The notes beneath the pieces were generated by a model. The model was not told the origin of the DNA. It worked only from the letters and a program-made list of their open reading frames with translations, and made no database searches. Source: CAZGLR01 sp964526635 (GTDB lineage: Bacteria > Zixibacteria > MSB-5A5 > GN15 > JAAZOE01). From it: DNA of 64,000 nucleotides. The position numbers and the translations under genes were made by a program. Within the stretch, counting starts at the first letter, position 1. Each line of letters begins with the position of its first letter. The stretch is from NCBI GenBank assembly GCA_964526635.1, contig CAZGLR010000002.1, forward strand, positions 1-64,000, given 5' to 3'. Positions 17,744 through 27,505 of this stretch are shown piece after piece.

Positions 17744-18919
17744 TTAAAAGTTATGCGGCTTGTGGGGACCAAGACTTACCACCAGTTGGAGGGTAATTTC
17801 CCAGAAGCTTTCACCCTCTTTCAGTTCGGTCCAGTGGCCGGCCAAACGGACCAGGCTGGTTTCCTCTATTGGTGCGAAGCCGACAAATAAACCGGCGCGC
17901 CATAGCGATGATGACTCAATCTCATGTTCACCATCGTGTTCATGGACCATCTCGGTTTCGAGGTATTCAAATATCCCGCCGATATTGTACTTCTGGGCAA
18001 AGCGGTAATCGATATAGCCATAGCCGCCATAGGATGTGAGATTATCCTCACCTTCCTCATGCTGGTCCTGATACCGAGCCAGAAACTCGCCCTCGATCTG
18101 CAGGGTGGTGTAGCGATCGGGCTTGAATTTGTACTTGGCATCGATGCCGAAAATCCAGGCCCGGAGCTGATCAGGAACGTGTTCTTCCAAAACGGCCTTA
18201 ACAACTTCCTCCTCCTCATGGGCGAATTCATAGACACTGTTGACTGCCGATACCCCGAGCGCCATCTCGGTGTGCATCCCGAGGGCAAATGATGTCGCCA
18301 GCCGTCCAAAGAAGCCCGGATCGGGATCGCCGTCTTCGGCATGGTCATGATCATCCTGCTTTTCGGCGTGCTCGTGTTCTTCCTCGTCATGAAGATGCCC
18401 CATCAGGGCGTCGCCCTTGAGAATACCGGCCATCAACTCAGTGTACGCATTACCGGTCGGCAGTAGAAATGACGTCCGTACGGCCATATCGGACAAACCT
18501 TCCTCCCCAAAAAAGACAACATGGGGGAGGGGACGGTGAATAAATGACCAGGCATGTTCATGAACCGGATTGAGCCGACCGAACTCAAGCAGGTATTTAC
18601 CGACCCGCAGGTTTGTATTCAGCGGCAGGCCACGATGAACAGTAACGAAGGCTTCCTCAATTTCGGCATTATGACCACCATGCCAGCCGAAAACTGCATC
18701 GGCCCGGGCATAGGGATTGAGCGCCCCGCCGATATTCAATTCAAGTGATGGATCAGCCAGGTTTAATTCTTCGATATCATCGATGCGGTCGGGGTCGTCG
18801 TGGGAATATGCCCGAAAATCACCGATCAGGGAGATATCGGGATTGAGTGAAGTCTGGGCGTACATCGCTGTCGAACATATAAGTATGCACATCACCAGGA
18901 AGGCGAAAAGTGATCGCAT
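17744..18919 (-). CDS. His-rich outer-membrane beta-barrel-like protein of the metal operon
   Basis: 391 residues. It has a signal peptide ending near AMYAQ (residue 22) and alternating hydrophobic strands, and ends with a phenylalanine preceded by His-rich residues. A loop at about 175-200 is dominated by His, Glu and Asp (HLHDEEEHEHAE then DDHDHAEDGD), suited to binding divalent metal. I do not recognise a named family. Context with ZnuA/ZnuB-like genes suggests an outer-membrane route or sensor for zinc. A clear AAAGGAG site precedes the ATG, and the binding-protein gene follows after 14 bp. Confidence 0.75.
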   Translation of the reverse strand: MRSLFAFLVMCILICSTAMYAQTSLNPDISLIGDFRAYSHDDPDRIDDIEELNLADPSLELNIGGALNPYARADAVFGWHGGHNAEIEEAFVTVHRGLPLNTNLRVGKYLLEFGRLNPVHEHAWSFIHRPLPHVVFFGEEGLSDMAVRTSFLLPTGNAYTELMAGILKGDALMGHLHDEEEHEHAEKQDDHDHAEDGDPDPGFFGRLATSFALGMHTEMALGVSAVNSVYEFAHEEEEVVKAVLEEHVPDQLRAWIFGIDAKYKFKPDRYTTLQIEGEFLARYQDQHEEGEDNLTSYGGYGYIDYRFAQKYNIGGIFEYLETEMVHEHDGEHEIESSSLWRAGLFVGFAPIEETSLVRLAGHWTELKEGESFWEITLQLVVSLGPHKPHNF

Positions 18920-18968
18920 GGGTTACTCCTTTCATAGAGGTCGTTATGGAAAATGTGTTGCAGGAAAT

Positions 18969-19250
18969 CTATGAGTGGAGCGGGGGAGCCCGGACACTGC
19001 GAGAGGAGATTCGTTCAGCAGCGCAATAATAGACAGTATAAGTGAATGCGGCGAAAGATCGTTCGCCGTAAAAATATATAAAGACGATGATAACCGCCAC
19101 CGTCAACACTGACACGAATTGGCAGATCGTGCAGTGATCGACGGGACTATGGCAATGCGTCGCATGCCAGAGTGCAGCCCCAAGGCCAAACACTACAGCC
19201 GTGACAAGCAGTACTGTGATAGCTTTCTTTATGACGACGTTCATATTCAT
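18969..19250 (-). CDS. Small Cys/His membrane protein at head of metal operon
   Basis: 93 residues with two hydrophobic segments (about 9-30 and 43-63). Between them lies a compact cluster of His29, His32, Cys33, His34, His39, Cys40 and Cys43. Small membrane proteins with such a motif occur beside zinc uptake genes in several phyla, but I cannot give a family name. It has no good Shine-Dalgarno sequence. It is the first gene of the operon, 49 bp before the His-rich barrel. Confidence 0.55.
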   Translation of the reverse strand: MNMNVVIKKAITVLLVTAVVFGLGAALWHATHCHSPVDHCTICQFVSVLTVAVIIVFIYFYGERSFAAFTYTVYYCAAERISSRSVRAPPLHS

Positions 19251-19270
19251 ATAACTAAGACCAATACGGG

Positions 19271-19285
19271 TATTATTTTGTAATA
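19271..19285. promoter_or_regulatory. Possible operator upstream of the metal operon
   Basis: TATTA-N5-TAATA is an AT-rich inverted repeat 21 bp upstream of the first minus-strand gene and about 200 bp before the plus-strand lipoprotein gene. Zur- and Fur-family operators are AT-rich dyads of this kind, but the match to a published consensus is weak. Confidence 0.25.
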
Positions 19286-19487
19286 ATTGACATTAACAGC
19301 CCGGATGCAAACAAAATCACGAGAAATATCCGCCCAATATACCGTCCAGTGGTTTTCGCGGCGTTTTTGGGTTTCCATACTTACTTGTCTCCAAAACAGT
19401 TTGGAACTTGACTGCCGGTCGACTTGTATTAATATTACCCTCACTGGAAATTATGTCTCTATCCGCAGTAGAAAGGCAGTGAAATCA

Positions 19488-20789
19488 ATGCGGTATCCCG
19501 TTTATCTCCTGGCGGCTCTGATTCTGGCCGTTGTTCTCATGTCCTGTGGCAAGAAATCTGTTCCACCGCCGCCCAATCTCGGGGCTGAATTTGAATTTGT
19601 CGGCGATTCTATACTCACGGCCAAAGCCAATCTAACTATTGTCGATGCCTTCCAGATCCGTGTGGTTGGGGCCGATGGTGCTCCATTGGCCGGTGTTGAA
19701 GTCGAGTTTTCTCAAATTACTCCGCGAACCGATACCCTCTGGCAAACCGAGCGGTCTGCCACCACCGGTGCCAACGGCGTCGCTTCGGCAGTCTATCGTA
19801 TAGATCACACGGTCGAGGTCGATACCGTGACTGTGACTGCGCCATCGTTGGACAGCATAACCGCCTATTTTGTCATCAATGTTCTTCCCAGTGACAACAT
19901 CGCTATTGATACATCGTACCCGGGCAATCAGGTCGGGACGATTGGGGATACCCTGGCTCAACCGCTCCGCCTGAAAGTCACCGATATCTACGACAATATC
20001 ATCACCGATCTTCGGGTCAGATTTGTGGCAACCAAGCGCGGTTTGGTGCTGACCGATTCATCGAGTCTTTCAGATTTTGAAAAGGATACTGCCTATACAC
20101 GACTGGATGATTCCGGGTGGGCTGAAGCGCACTGGGTGCTTCCGTATAATCCCAGCCTGATCGATGCCAGAGTGAATGCTTATGTTCTACGGAATGATTC
20201 CGCCAAAGACTCGGCGCTGTTCGTTGCCGCAGCAATAAGTTTCCCGTCGTTGCTGTATTACAACGACGCCCGCATGATTTTCGAGGAAAACTGCTTTATC
20301 TGTCATTCCGGTCCGGGCGTTCCCGGTACTACCTATGGCGTCGATTTCTATTGGCGGGCCAACGACGGTGTCAATATTGTTCCCGGTGATTCGACTTCTC
20401 AAATTGTCAGAAACGCCAATCCTGATCATAACCTGACCGAAATTAACAAAGTCGAACAGGATAAAATCCTGCACTGGGTCTTTACGCATAATGCCGCTCC
20501 CGGCGTATCGGGTCTGAACAATTACACCAATCAGATGAAAGGCATCATCGATGCCAAATGTGCGACCTGCCATGGCGGGGCCACGCCCGATGGTCAGTAC
20601 AATATGGAAACCCATGCTGATATTCGCGGCACTGGTGTCGACGGCACCTCCAATGCCTTGCCGGGAGATTCGCTCTCGCTTCTGGTCCAGAGGCTTCTGC
20701 CGGCGGGCAATATGCGGCAGTATGTGACCGAGGCTGAAGCGGATTCACTGATACGCTGGATTGTCGTTGACTCGCTGCGCCAGTACTGA
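19488..20789 (+). CDS. Lipoprotein with Ig-like region and two c-type heme motifs
   Basis: 434 residues from the ATG at 19488, selected because it begins a lipoprotein signal (LMSC, Cys20) after a GAAAGGCAG site. Residues ~35-130 resemble a bacterial Ig-like (Big_1/invasin) domain, and a second Ig-like stretch may follow. The C-terminal ~180 residues carry CFICH and CATCH motifs, i.e. two CxxCH heme sites, in a cytochrome c-like region. It is probably an envelope-anchored redox or binding protein. It is followed 62 bp later by a large membrane protein gene of unclear relation. Confidence 0.75.
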   Translation: MRYPVYLLAALILAVVLMSCGKKSVPPPPNLGAEFEFVGDSILTAKANLTIVDAFQIRVVGADGAPLAGVEVEFSQITPRTDTLWQTERSATTGANGVASAVYRIDHTVEVDTVTVTAPSLDSITAYFVINVLPSDNIAIDTSYPGNQVGTIGDTLAQPLRLKVTDIYDNIITDLRVRFVATKRGLVLTDSSSLSDFEKDTAYTRLDDSGWAEAHWVLPYNPSLIDARVNAYVLRNDSAKDSALFVAAAISFPSLLYYNDARMIFEENCFICHSGPGVPGTTYGVDFYWRANDGVNIVPGDSTSQIVRNANPDHNLTEINKVEQDKILHWVFTHNAAPGVSGLNNYTNQMKGIIDAKCATCHGGATPDGQYNMETHADIRGTGVDGTSNALPGDSLSLLVQRLLPAGNMRQYVTEAEADSLIRWIVVDSLRQY

Positions 20790-20851
20790 GCATTTTTTGA
20801 ACAGTTCGCCATTATCCTTGTTTTGGGGCTATCGCCGACCGATATTTAGGG

Positions 20852-22615
20852 GTGATGGCGCGCAGAATTAAAAGACGATACTACGAAGATTTTGAACGCC
20901 ACCCCGGGGGGCCGCGCTGGCTCCCCGCCGTGGTGTTTATTTCTATTACTGCCATCATGGCGGTGCCTTGGCTGCGCAATCTGCACGACTGGGGTATCCG
21001 CGACTGGGATTTATTCACCACCCTGCAGGCGGCGGTGGTGACATCTATTCGCGACTATAGTCAGTTTCCGTTCTGGAACCCCTATATCGGCGGTGGCAAT
21101 ATCCTGTTCGCCCATCCTGAAGTCGCCCTTATTCATCCCTTCACGATTCTGCTGCTGGTGTTCGGCACTCTCGTCGGCTTGAAGCTGCAAGTCATTGCCG
21201 CTTATTTGATTGGCTTTTGGGGTATGCATCGCCTTTCGCGGATGCTTGGTATCAGCTACTGGGGCGCGCTGGTACCGCCGGCCGCCTATATGCTGAGTTC
21301 TTACATGGCTCTGCATTTTGCCGCCGGTCATATTTCTTTTCATTATTTCTGCGCGTTTCCCTGGCTGGTCTATTTTTATAAATTGTCTCTGGAGAAACCG
21401 GTGCATATCCTTTCGGCTGGTTTGGTGCTAACATTTATGATCCTCGGTTCCGGCGCCGGGATTCCGCTTATTTTCTCACTGCTGTTTCTCTTCCTGTTCA
21501 GCCTGATGGATATAGGTGAAGACTATGGTATCATGCCGCCGCTCAAAGCGATCGCGGCCGGCATCTGCGGGCTGCTTTTCGGCGCAATCAAATTCGCCCC
21601 GATGCTCGATTATTTTCTGCGTCATCCCTGGCAGCCGCCGATGGAGGCTGAGTCGATCCCGCTGTGGGTATTGCCGCACGCTTTTTTCAATTTCAATCAG
21701 GACAACTTTGCCAATCATTTCGCTTCCGGCACCTGGGGATGGCATGAATATGGTGCCTTCATTGGACCATTTACCGTCATCCTGGCCGGGATCGGCCTGG
21801 TCGTACGGATACGCCTGGCCTGGAAATATATCATCCTGATCGGTATTTCGATTATGCTCATGATGGGATCATTCGCACCGTGGTCGCCATGGAATCTCCT
21901 GACCCAGGCACCCTTTTTCGATACCATGCGGGTGCCGTCGCGCTTTTCTCTTCTGGCTGTGTTCTGTATTGCCTTACTGGCCGGCTGGGGGATAGACAGC
22001 CTGATGGTTTTCCTGAAGCATCAACGACGGATTCTGGCGGCGGTTTTGTTTGCCGGTGTCGTAATCACGCACTGCGCTGTCTGCTGGCCGATTCTGGGTT
22101 CGACCTTTACCAATCCGCCGGAACCGACAGTGCCCCCGGGTGCGTTTAAGCAAATCTATGGCGATCCTGACCGGATGTATGCCGCCTTTCTGGAAAATAC
22201 CGGCACTATTCAGGCGGCCTGGATTTCGGCATATCGGCCGGGACGGGGGATTTTGTCGCCGGGTGGCCGGGTGGCGCAATGGTATTCGCAAGATGAGGCC
22301 GTCGATGTGCAATCCTATGATTTTTCGCCCAACCGTCTGGTACTGAGAACAATCAGTGAGACCGGCGGAGCATTGGTGATATCGATGGGATATGATGCCG
22401 GCTGGAGGCAGGCCGATGGAGGCCGGCTCTATCCAACGGCTGAGTTGATTACGGTTGACGTCCCGCGCGGGGCGTCGCGGGTTGAGTTGTTTTATCTGCC
22501 TGATTACTTCATTCTCGGCGCCTCAATCTCGGCTGTATCATTAATAGCTGCCCTGGTAGTTTATATTACAGCCTGGCGCCGTTCACGGCGTCATCCGAAC
22601 TTGAATCCGGCCTGA
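20852..22615 (+). CDS. Large polytopic membrane protein, YfhO/GT-C-like
   Basis: 587 residues (GTG at 20852 or ATG at 20855). About a dozen membrane helices are followed by a C-terminal soluble segment and a final helix. The acidic first loop (IRDWDLF) and the NPYIGGG segment fit the GT-C/YfhO-like fold that moves sugars from polyprenyl carriers to envelope acceptors. The C-terminal YDAGWRQADGG segment resembles the periplasmic portion of YfhO proteins. It stands just upstream of the exopolysaccharide locus but before its promoter. The precise substrate is unknown. Confidence 0.65.
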   Translation: MMARRIKRRYYEDFERHPGGPRWLPAVVFISITAIMAVPWLRNLHDWGIRDWDLFTTLQAAVVTSIRDYSQFPFWNPYIGGGNILFAHPEVALIHPFTILLLVFGTLVGLKLQVIAAYLIGFWGMHRLSRMLGISYWGALVPPAAYMLSSYMALHFAAGHISFHYFCAFPWLVYFYKLSLEKPVHILSAGLVLTFMILGSGAGIPLIFSLLFLFLFSLMDIGEDYGIMPPLKAIAAGICGLLFGAIKFAPMLDYFLRHPWQPPMEAESIPLWVLPHAFFNFNQDNFANHFASGTWGWHEYGAFIGPFTVILAGIGLVVRIRLAWKYIILIGISIMLMMGSFAPWSPWNLLTQAPFFDTMRVPSRFSLLAVFCIALLAGWGIDSLMVFLKHQRRILAAVLFAGVVITHCAVCWPILGSTFTNPPEPTVPPGAFKQIYGDPDRMYAAFLENTGTIQAAWISAYRPGRGILSPGGRVAQWYSQDEAVDVQSYDFSPNRLVLRTISETGGALVISMGYDAGWRQADGGRLYPTAELITVDVPRGASRVELFYLPDYFILGASISAVSLIAALVVYITAWRRSRRHPNLNPA

Positions 22616-22711
22616 GGCCGAATCGGGAGACGCCCTCCTTATATCTGCCTAATTTATTGCAGATCAATGAAATAGACACCTCTGGCGGCATTGCGGCGAC
22701 GTGTAATTATC

Positions 22712-22740
22712 TTGACAGACACGGGCGTGTGCGCTATACT
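22712..22740 (+). promoter_or_regulatory. Near-consensus sigma-70 promoter of the exopolysaccharide locus
   Basis: TTGACA at 22712-22717 and TATACT at 22735-22740 are separated by exactly 17 bp. A start near 22747 would give a leader of about 30 nt before the Wza-like gene at 22777. The -35 is perfect and the -10 has five of six consensus bases, so the locus is likely well transcribed by the housekeeping polymerase. Confidence 0.75.
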
Positions 22741-22776
22741 GTCCGGTTGAAATCGGACAAACATGGATAGTTGTAG

Positions 22777-24288
22777 ATGCGATATATTAATATGCGAAGC
22801 GCAGTTTGGACAGCACTGATTCTCATGCTCGCAACTTTCAGCAGGGTCTCTGCTCAGGATATTGAAGAACAAACGCAATTAACTCTCGAAGAAATTGGAC
22901 GAATGCTCCGCGCGCCATTGGCCGACGATCCCCGGAAACCGGGTGAGTTGTTGCAGCGTATTCAAATACGGTTTCTCGATACGTATGTCGACCCCGATCT
23001 ATATATTGTTGGCCCCGGCGACAATTTCCAGATTAGTTTTACGTCCAATGAAATTCCGGACATCAATGCCGGGATTAATTCCGATGGCTCACTGTTTATC
23101 AAATCTGTGGGCACCTTGACTATGCCCCATGTCACTCTCGCTGAAGCCAAAACGATGATAAGTCAGGCTGTGGAGAAAAATTACAGCAAATCAGAGTATG
23201 CCGTCAATCTGGTCGGTTTCAGAGTCGCCCGCATGACTATTATCGGCGAAGTTGATAAGCCCGGTATCTATTATGCCCCCGGATCATGGCGCGTTTCAGA
23301 GGTTTTGGAACTGGCCGGCGGATTGACAGCCAAAGCGGCCCAACGATCAATTACCTTAAGCGGCTTTGGTGACACCTTGACAGTTGACCTCGTGCGTTAT
23401 CGCAGCTTTGGCCGGACCCATGATAATCCGCTTATTTGTCAGGGCAACCTGATTACTGTCCCGGCCCGCGACGATGAAACTGAAATTATCACGGTGGTCG
23501 GCATGGTCAACCGTCCGGGACAATTTGAATACCGGGATAATGACCGGCTCCGCGATTATATTGCCTATGCCGGGGGTATAAACGGCCCCGCTGATGAAAT
23601 TTTTGTCATGCTTTCTTCAAAAAATCATGATAGTGAAACGAACATAGATGCCGGCGACAGCGAAGCCCTGAATTCTCCGGTACGGGGTGGAGATAATATA
23701 AAACTGGAATGGAAATCGGACCGTACCACATATGGTTATATTGATATCTATGGTGAGGTGGCATTTCCCGGACGGCATGCGATCGACAGGGATACCCTCG
23801 CCCTCGACGCGCTCGTCGCGCTCGGCGGAGGATTTACTAATCGGGCCAACACCGAGACAGTCGAGATTTATCGTCGATCATGGCGGGATGATAATCAACG
23901 ATATCGTCTGTCACGATCCACCATCGGTCAGGAGGTAACAGCATCGCGGCGCAAAACAAATTCGTACCAGATGAGTATTAATCCGCGGGAACGTCAAAAC
24001 TATGGAGATATCTTGCTGATCGACCGCGATTCTGTGTATATTCCACGGGCAACCGGTATGGTCTCTGTGATTGGAGCGGTTGCCACACCGGGATTGGTTA
24101 CGTATACTTCAGGAAAAGATGTTGATTATTATCTGTCGCAGGTCGGTGGTTTGGGTTATAATGCGGATCAGGATGGCATTGTCGTGATTAATCCGTATAC
24201 CGGCGGCCAGATGCCGGCTGCGGCTGTGCGCCGGGTATTCGATGGTGAGATCATTCAGGTTCCTGTCAGGGAGAGGCAAAATAAATAA
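22777..24288 (+). CDS. Polysaccharide export protein, Wza/SLBB type
   Basis: 503 residues with a signal peptide (about residues 1-26, ending VSAQ). The VGPGDNFQISF segment begins the poly_export (Wza N-terminal) domain. At least three SLBB-like repeats follow, recognisable by IIGEVDKPGIYY, VVGMVNRPGQFEY and VIGAVATPGLVTY. No lipobox is seen, unlike E. coli Wza. It probably forms the periplasmic/outer-membrane channel for the exported polymer. It is the first gene after the promoter and overlaps the Wzz-like gene by one base. Confidence 0.9.
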   Translation: MRYINMRSAVWTALILMLATFSRVSAQDIEEQTQLTLEEIGRMLRAPLADDPRKPGELLQRIQIRFLDTYVDPDLYIVGPGDNFQISFTSNEIPDINAGINSDGSLFIKSVGTLTMPHVTLAEAKTMISQAVEKNYSKSEYAVNLVGFRVARMTIIGEVDKPGIYYAPGSWRVSEVLELAGGLTAKAAQRSITLSGFGDTLTVDLVRYRSFGRTHDNPLICQGNLITVPARDDETEIITVVGMVNRPGQFEYRDNDRLRDYIAYAGGINGPADEIFVMLSSKNHDSETNIDAGDSEALNSPVRGGDNIKLEWKSDRTTYGYIDIYGEVAFPGRHAIDRDTLALDALVALGGGFTNRANTETVEIYRRSWRDDNQRYRLSRSTIGQEVTASRRKTNSYQMSINPRERQNYGDILLIDRDSVYIPRATGMVSVIGAVATPGLVTYTSGKDVDYYLSQVGGLGYNADQDGIVVINPYTGGQMPAAAVRRVFDGEIIQVPVRERQNK

Positions 24289-25487
24289 TGATGAATGATT
24301 CGACGCAGGGATTCAATCTCTGGAAACTGCTCCTGGTTCTGGCTCACCGCAAGTTCTTTATCGTCGGGCTGGTGGGACTGGTCACCGTCGTGGCCGTGAT
24401 CATTGCCCTGGCCCTGCCGAAATGGTATCGAGCGAAAACGTCGATTCTACCCTCTCAGTATGAGCAATCACTTGGTATCTCCGGTAATTTTTCGCAATTT
24501 GTACAATCATCAGCCGGGTTCGAGCTGCCGATTATGGCGACGCCATCGGATGTGTTTGCAACTATGCTGAAATCACACACTATCGCCCGCGCCCTGATCG
24601 AGGAACATAAACTGGCCGAGCGTTATGACATCTCCAGATTTCAGGAACTCTACGGGTATCTTCAGGATAAAACGAGAATCGTAGTGACCGAAGAGGGCAT
24701 CGTCGAGTTGTATTTCGAAGACCGGGACCCTGAGCTGGCCGCCGCCATTGCCAACAGCTATATCGAACATCTCGATAATCTCAACCGTCAGGTAAAATCT
24801 GCCAAAGCCAAGGCAGATCGCGAGTTTATCCATCAGCGGATGGTGACCACCAAATCCCGCCTTGATTCGGCCCGGGGAGATTTGCTTGACTTTCAGCGCG
24901 AAAACAAGGCTGTTGATTTGACTCAGCAGATGGAGATGGCGATCGCCTCGGCAACCGAACTGAAAACCCGCCTGGCCTTGATTGAGGTCGAACTTGACGT
25001 CCAGAAGAACATGTACTCCAGCGAGCATTCCCGGGTCCGGAAACTCGAAACCGAGGCCGCCGAACTCAAGCGGCAACTGACCCGGATTGAAGACGGTTCC
25101 GATGCGGGGGAAAGTTATACCAGCCTGGCGCTTTCGCGTATGCCGGAATTATCGGTCGTTCATGCGCAGCTCGTCGCCGATATGGCCATGCAGGAAAAAG
25201 TCTATGACCTGTTGGTTGGATTGTATGAAGAAGCTAGAATAAAAGAACAGAAAGATACGCCGACTATCGCAGTTCTCGAAACAGCCTATTCTCCCGATAT
25301 AAAGCACAAGCCCAAACGGTCATTAATTGTCATGGTGGCATTCTTCGGTTCGCTGTGTGTTGCGGTCTTTCTTGCTCTGTTTGCCGATTACCTTGAGCAA
25401 TTGCGCCGTATATCGCCGGCCGACTATGAACTGCTGAATCAGGCGCGACGTGAAATAACCGGGAAGACCAGGTATTCGGATTCCTGA
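24288..25487 (+). CDS. Chain-length determinant (Wzz/GumC-type) protein without kinase domain
   Basis: 399 residues. Membrane helices near residues 18-40 and 345-365 flank a large periplasmic region with a coiled coil (about 170-265). The RAKTSILPSQYE stretch matches the Wzz N-terminal domain. No Walker motifs follow the second helix, so it lacks the BY-kinase domain found in many Wzc proteins. It partners the Wza-like protein in controlling polymer length and export. Confidence 0.88.
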   Translation: MMNDSTQGFNLWKLLLVLAHRKFFIVGLVGLVTVVAVIIALALPKWYRAKTSILPSQYEQSLGISGNFSQFVQSSAGFELPIMATPSDVFATMLKSHTIARALIEEHKLAERYDISRFQELYGYLQDKTRIVVTEEGIVELYFEDRDPELAAAIANSYIEHLDNLNRQVKSAKAKADREFIHQRMVTTKSRLDSARGDLLDFQRENKAVDLTQQMEMAIASATELKTRLALIEVELDVQKNMYSSEHSRVRKLETEAAELKRQLTRIEDGSDAGESYTSLALSRMPELSVVHAQLVADMAMQEKVYDLLVGLYEEARIKEQKDTPTIAVLETAYSPDIKHKPKRSLIVMVAFFGSLCVAVFLALFADYLEQLRRISPADYELLNQARREITGKTRYSDS

Positions 25488-25565
25488 TATCTGCTGCTGA
25501 ATGGCGCCAATCGTGATCGTCTGTCTTTATCCACACAACCGTTTTGTCAAGGTGAGGAAATAGCT

Positions 25566-26324
25566 GTGGGAACATCATCCATTGACTCACACGCATCAAT
25601 TGCATCCAGCGCTGTTATCGGCGACTTCTGTGTTGTCGCAAAAAACGTCTCGATCGGCGCCGGGTGTGTCATCGGTCATCATGTCGTAATTCACGAAGAT
25701 ACTGTCATCGGCGACAATGTTCGTATCGATGATCATACGGTCATCGGTAAGCGACCAATGCGGGCTGCAAATTCGGCGGTTACCAAAGATCAGCAGTTGC
25801 CGCCGTGCCGAATCGACAGCGACTGCATTATCGGGACCGGAGCGGTAATCTATCGCGGCTGTGAACTCGGGCGCAAAGTCCTGGTCGCCGATCTGGCCAC
25901 GGTCCGCGAGGATGTCACTATCGGCGATTTTACCATCGTCGGCCGCGCCTCGGCCATAGAAAACAAATGCAGTATTGGCCGCTACTGCAAGCTGGAAACC
26001 AATTCCTATATTACCGCTTACAGCGAGCTGGCTGACCGGGTCTTCGTGGCGCCTTGTGTGGCCACGTCAAATGATAATTTTATCGGACGGACCGAAGAGC
26101 GCTTTGAGCACTTCAAAGGCGTGATTGCTGAAAAAGGCGCCCGCATCGGCGTAGGCGCAATTATTCTGCCTGGAAAAACTATCGGCGCCGACGCCCTTAT
26201 TGCCGCCGGAGCGGTCGTCACCAAAGACGTTCCCTCCAAACGCATCTGGGCCGGATCACCGGCCAAAGATATTCGCGAGGTCCGCAAAGAACAACTGCTT
26301 GAGAATCAGGGATGGCCTGAATAG
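25566..26324 (+). CDS. Left-handed beta-helix acyltransferase (hexapeptide repeat)
   Basis: 252 residues with a GTG start preceded by GTGAGGAAATAG. The sequence is a run of [LIV]G-x4 hexapeptide repeats from start to end, with an imperfect second half and a final RIWAGSPAKDIR region typical of sugar N- or O-acetyltransferases such as WbpD. It is immediately followed by a DegT aminotransferase, the usual arrangement for making acetamido sugars on a nucleotide carrier. Confidence 0.85.
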   Translation: MGTSSIDSHASIASSAVIGDFCVVAKNVSIGAGCVIGHHVVIHEDTVIGDNVRIDDHTVIGKRPMRAANSAVTKDQQLPPCRIDSDCIIGTGAVIYRGCELGRKVLVADLATVREDVTIGDFTIVGRASAIENKCSIGRYCKLETNSYITAYSELADRVFVAPCVATSNDNFIGRTEERFEHFKGVIAEKGARIGVGAIILPGKTIGADALIAAGAVVTKDVPSKRIWAGSPAKDIREVRKEQLLENQGWPE

Positions 26325-26333
26325 GGAGCGATT

Positions 26334-27434
26334 ATGCCGGTACCATTGATTGATATCACCCGTCAGTATCAGCCGATCGAACAAGACATTCACGACGCTG
26401 TCGGGCGTGTCTTGAAACATTGCCGATTTATCCTTGGTGACGAAGTCAAAGAATTTGAAGCTATGGCCGCAACATACTGCGGCAGTAAACACGCTATCGG
26501 CGTCGCCTCGGGCACCGACGCCCTGATTCTGGCCCTCCACGCCTGCGGTATTGGCCACGGCGATGAAGTCATTACGTCCGATTTTTCTTTCTTCGCCTCG
26601 GCCGGCGTTATCAGTCGCCTGGGGGCCCGCCCCGTATTTGTCGATATCGATCCCGAAACCTTCAACATGGATCCAGGTCTCATCGAAGCCGCTATCACTG
26701 TCCGGACCAAAGCCATTATGCCGGTCCACCTGTTCGGCCAATGCGCCGATATGGATCCGATCATGAACATCGCACGAAAACGCGGTTTGAAAGTCATCGA
26801 AGATGCCGCCCAGGCTATCGGCGCCAAGTACAAAAACCGCAATGCCGGAACGATCGGCGATTTAGGCTGCTTTTCCTTTTTCCCGACTAAAAATCTTGGC
26901 TGTGCCGGTGACGGCGGCATGGTGACAACCGATGACGATCACCTGGCCGATATTGTCAGAATGCTGCGCACCCACGGTGGAACTTCAGAATACGAACACA
27001 AGATGGTCGGGTATAACTCGCGCCTCGATGCCCTTCAGGCGGCCCTGCTGGCAGTGAAACTTCCGCACCTCGACGCCTGGACCGAAGCCCGCCGCACCCA
27101 CGCTGTCCGCTATGATACCGAACTGGCCGGTTTGCCCGTGAAGACTCCCGCTGTTTTCGATGGCAACTACCATATCTATAACCAGTATACGATCTCAGCC
27201 GAACAGCGCGATGATCTCGCGGCCTTTCTGAAAGATCGGGGTATCGGCCACAAAGTCTATTATCCGGCGCCATTTCATCTCCTGGAATGTTTCGCCGATC
27301 TCGACTATTCAAAAAGCGAGTTCCCGAGAAGCAAGAAAGCGACCGAGACGGTGCTGTCCATCCCGATCTTTGGGGAGATGACCGACGATGAACAAACACA
27401 GGTTATTGCGGCCATAAAAGACTTCTTTGTATAG
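26334..27434 (+). CDS. DegT/DnrJ/EryC1 family sugar aminotransferase
   Basis: 366 residues. It is a PLP-dependent aminotransferase acting on a keto-sugar nucleotide. Lys186 in FFPTKNLG is the expected Schiff-base lysine. EDAAQ (156-160) holds the Asp and Gln that position the cofactor. It starts 10 bp after the acyltransferase gene, with a TAGGGAG site. Together they resemble the WbpE/WbpD step pair; the dehydrogenase for that pathway is not in the window. Confidence 0.9.
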   Translation: MPVPLIDITRQYQPIEQDIHDAVGRVLKHCRFILGDEVKEFEAMAATYCGSKHAIGVASGTDALILALHACGIGHGDEVITSDFSFFASAGVISRLGARPVFVDIDPETFNMDPGLIEAAITVRTKAIMPVHLFGQCADMDPIMNIARKRGLKVIEDAAQAIGAKYKNRNAGTIGDLGCFSFFPTKNLGCAGDGGMVTTDDDHLADIVRMLRTHGGTSEYEHKMVGYNSRLDALQAALLAVKLPHLDAWTEARRTHAVRYDTELAGLPVKTPAVFDGNYHIYNQYTISAEQRDDLAAFLKDRGIGHKVYYPAPFHLLECFADLDYSKSEFPRSKKATETVLSIPIFGEMTDDEQTQVIAAIKDFFV

Positions 27435-27505
27435 ACGAGAACACTGTCACCAGTGTATACAGGAACAGCGGGCAACGGTAAATCAGCTGAATAAGAACGG
27501 GTTGA

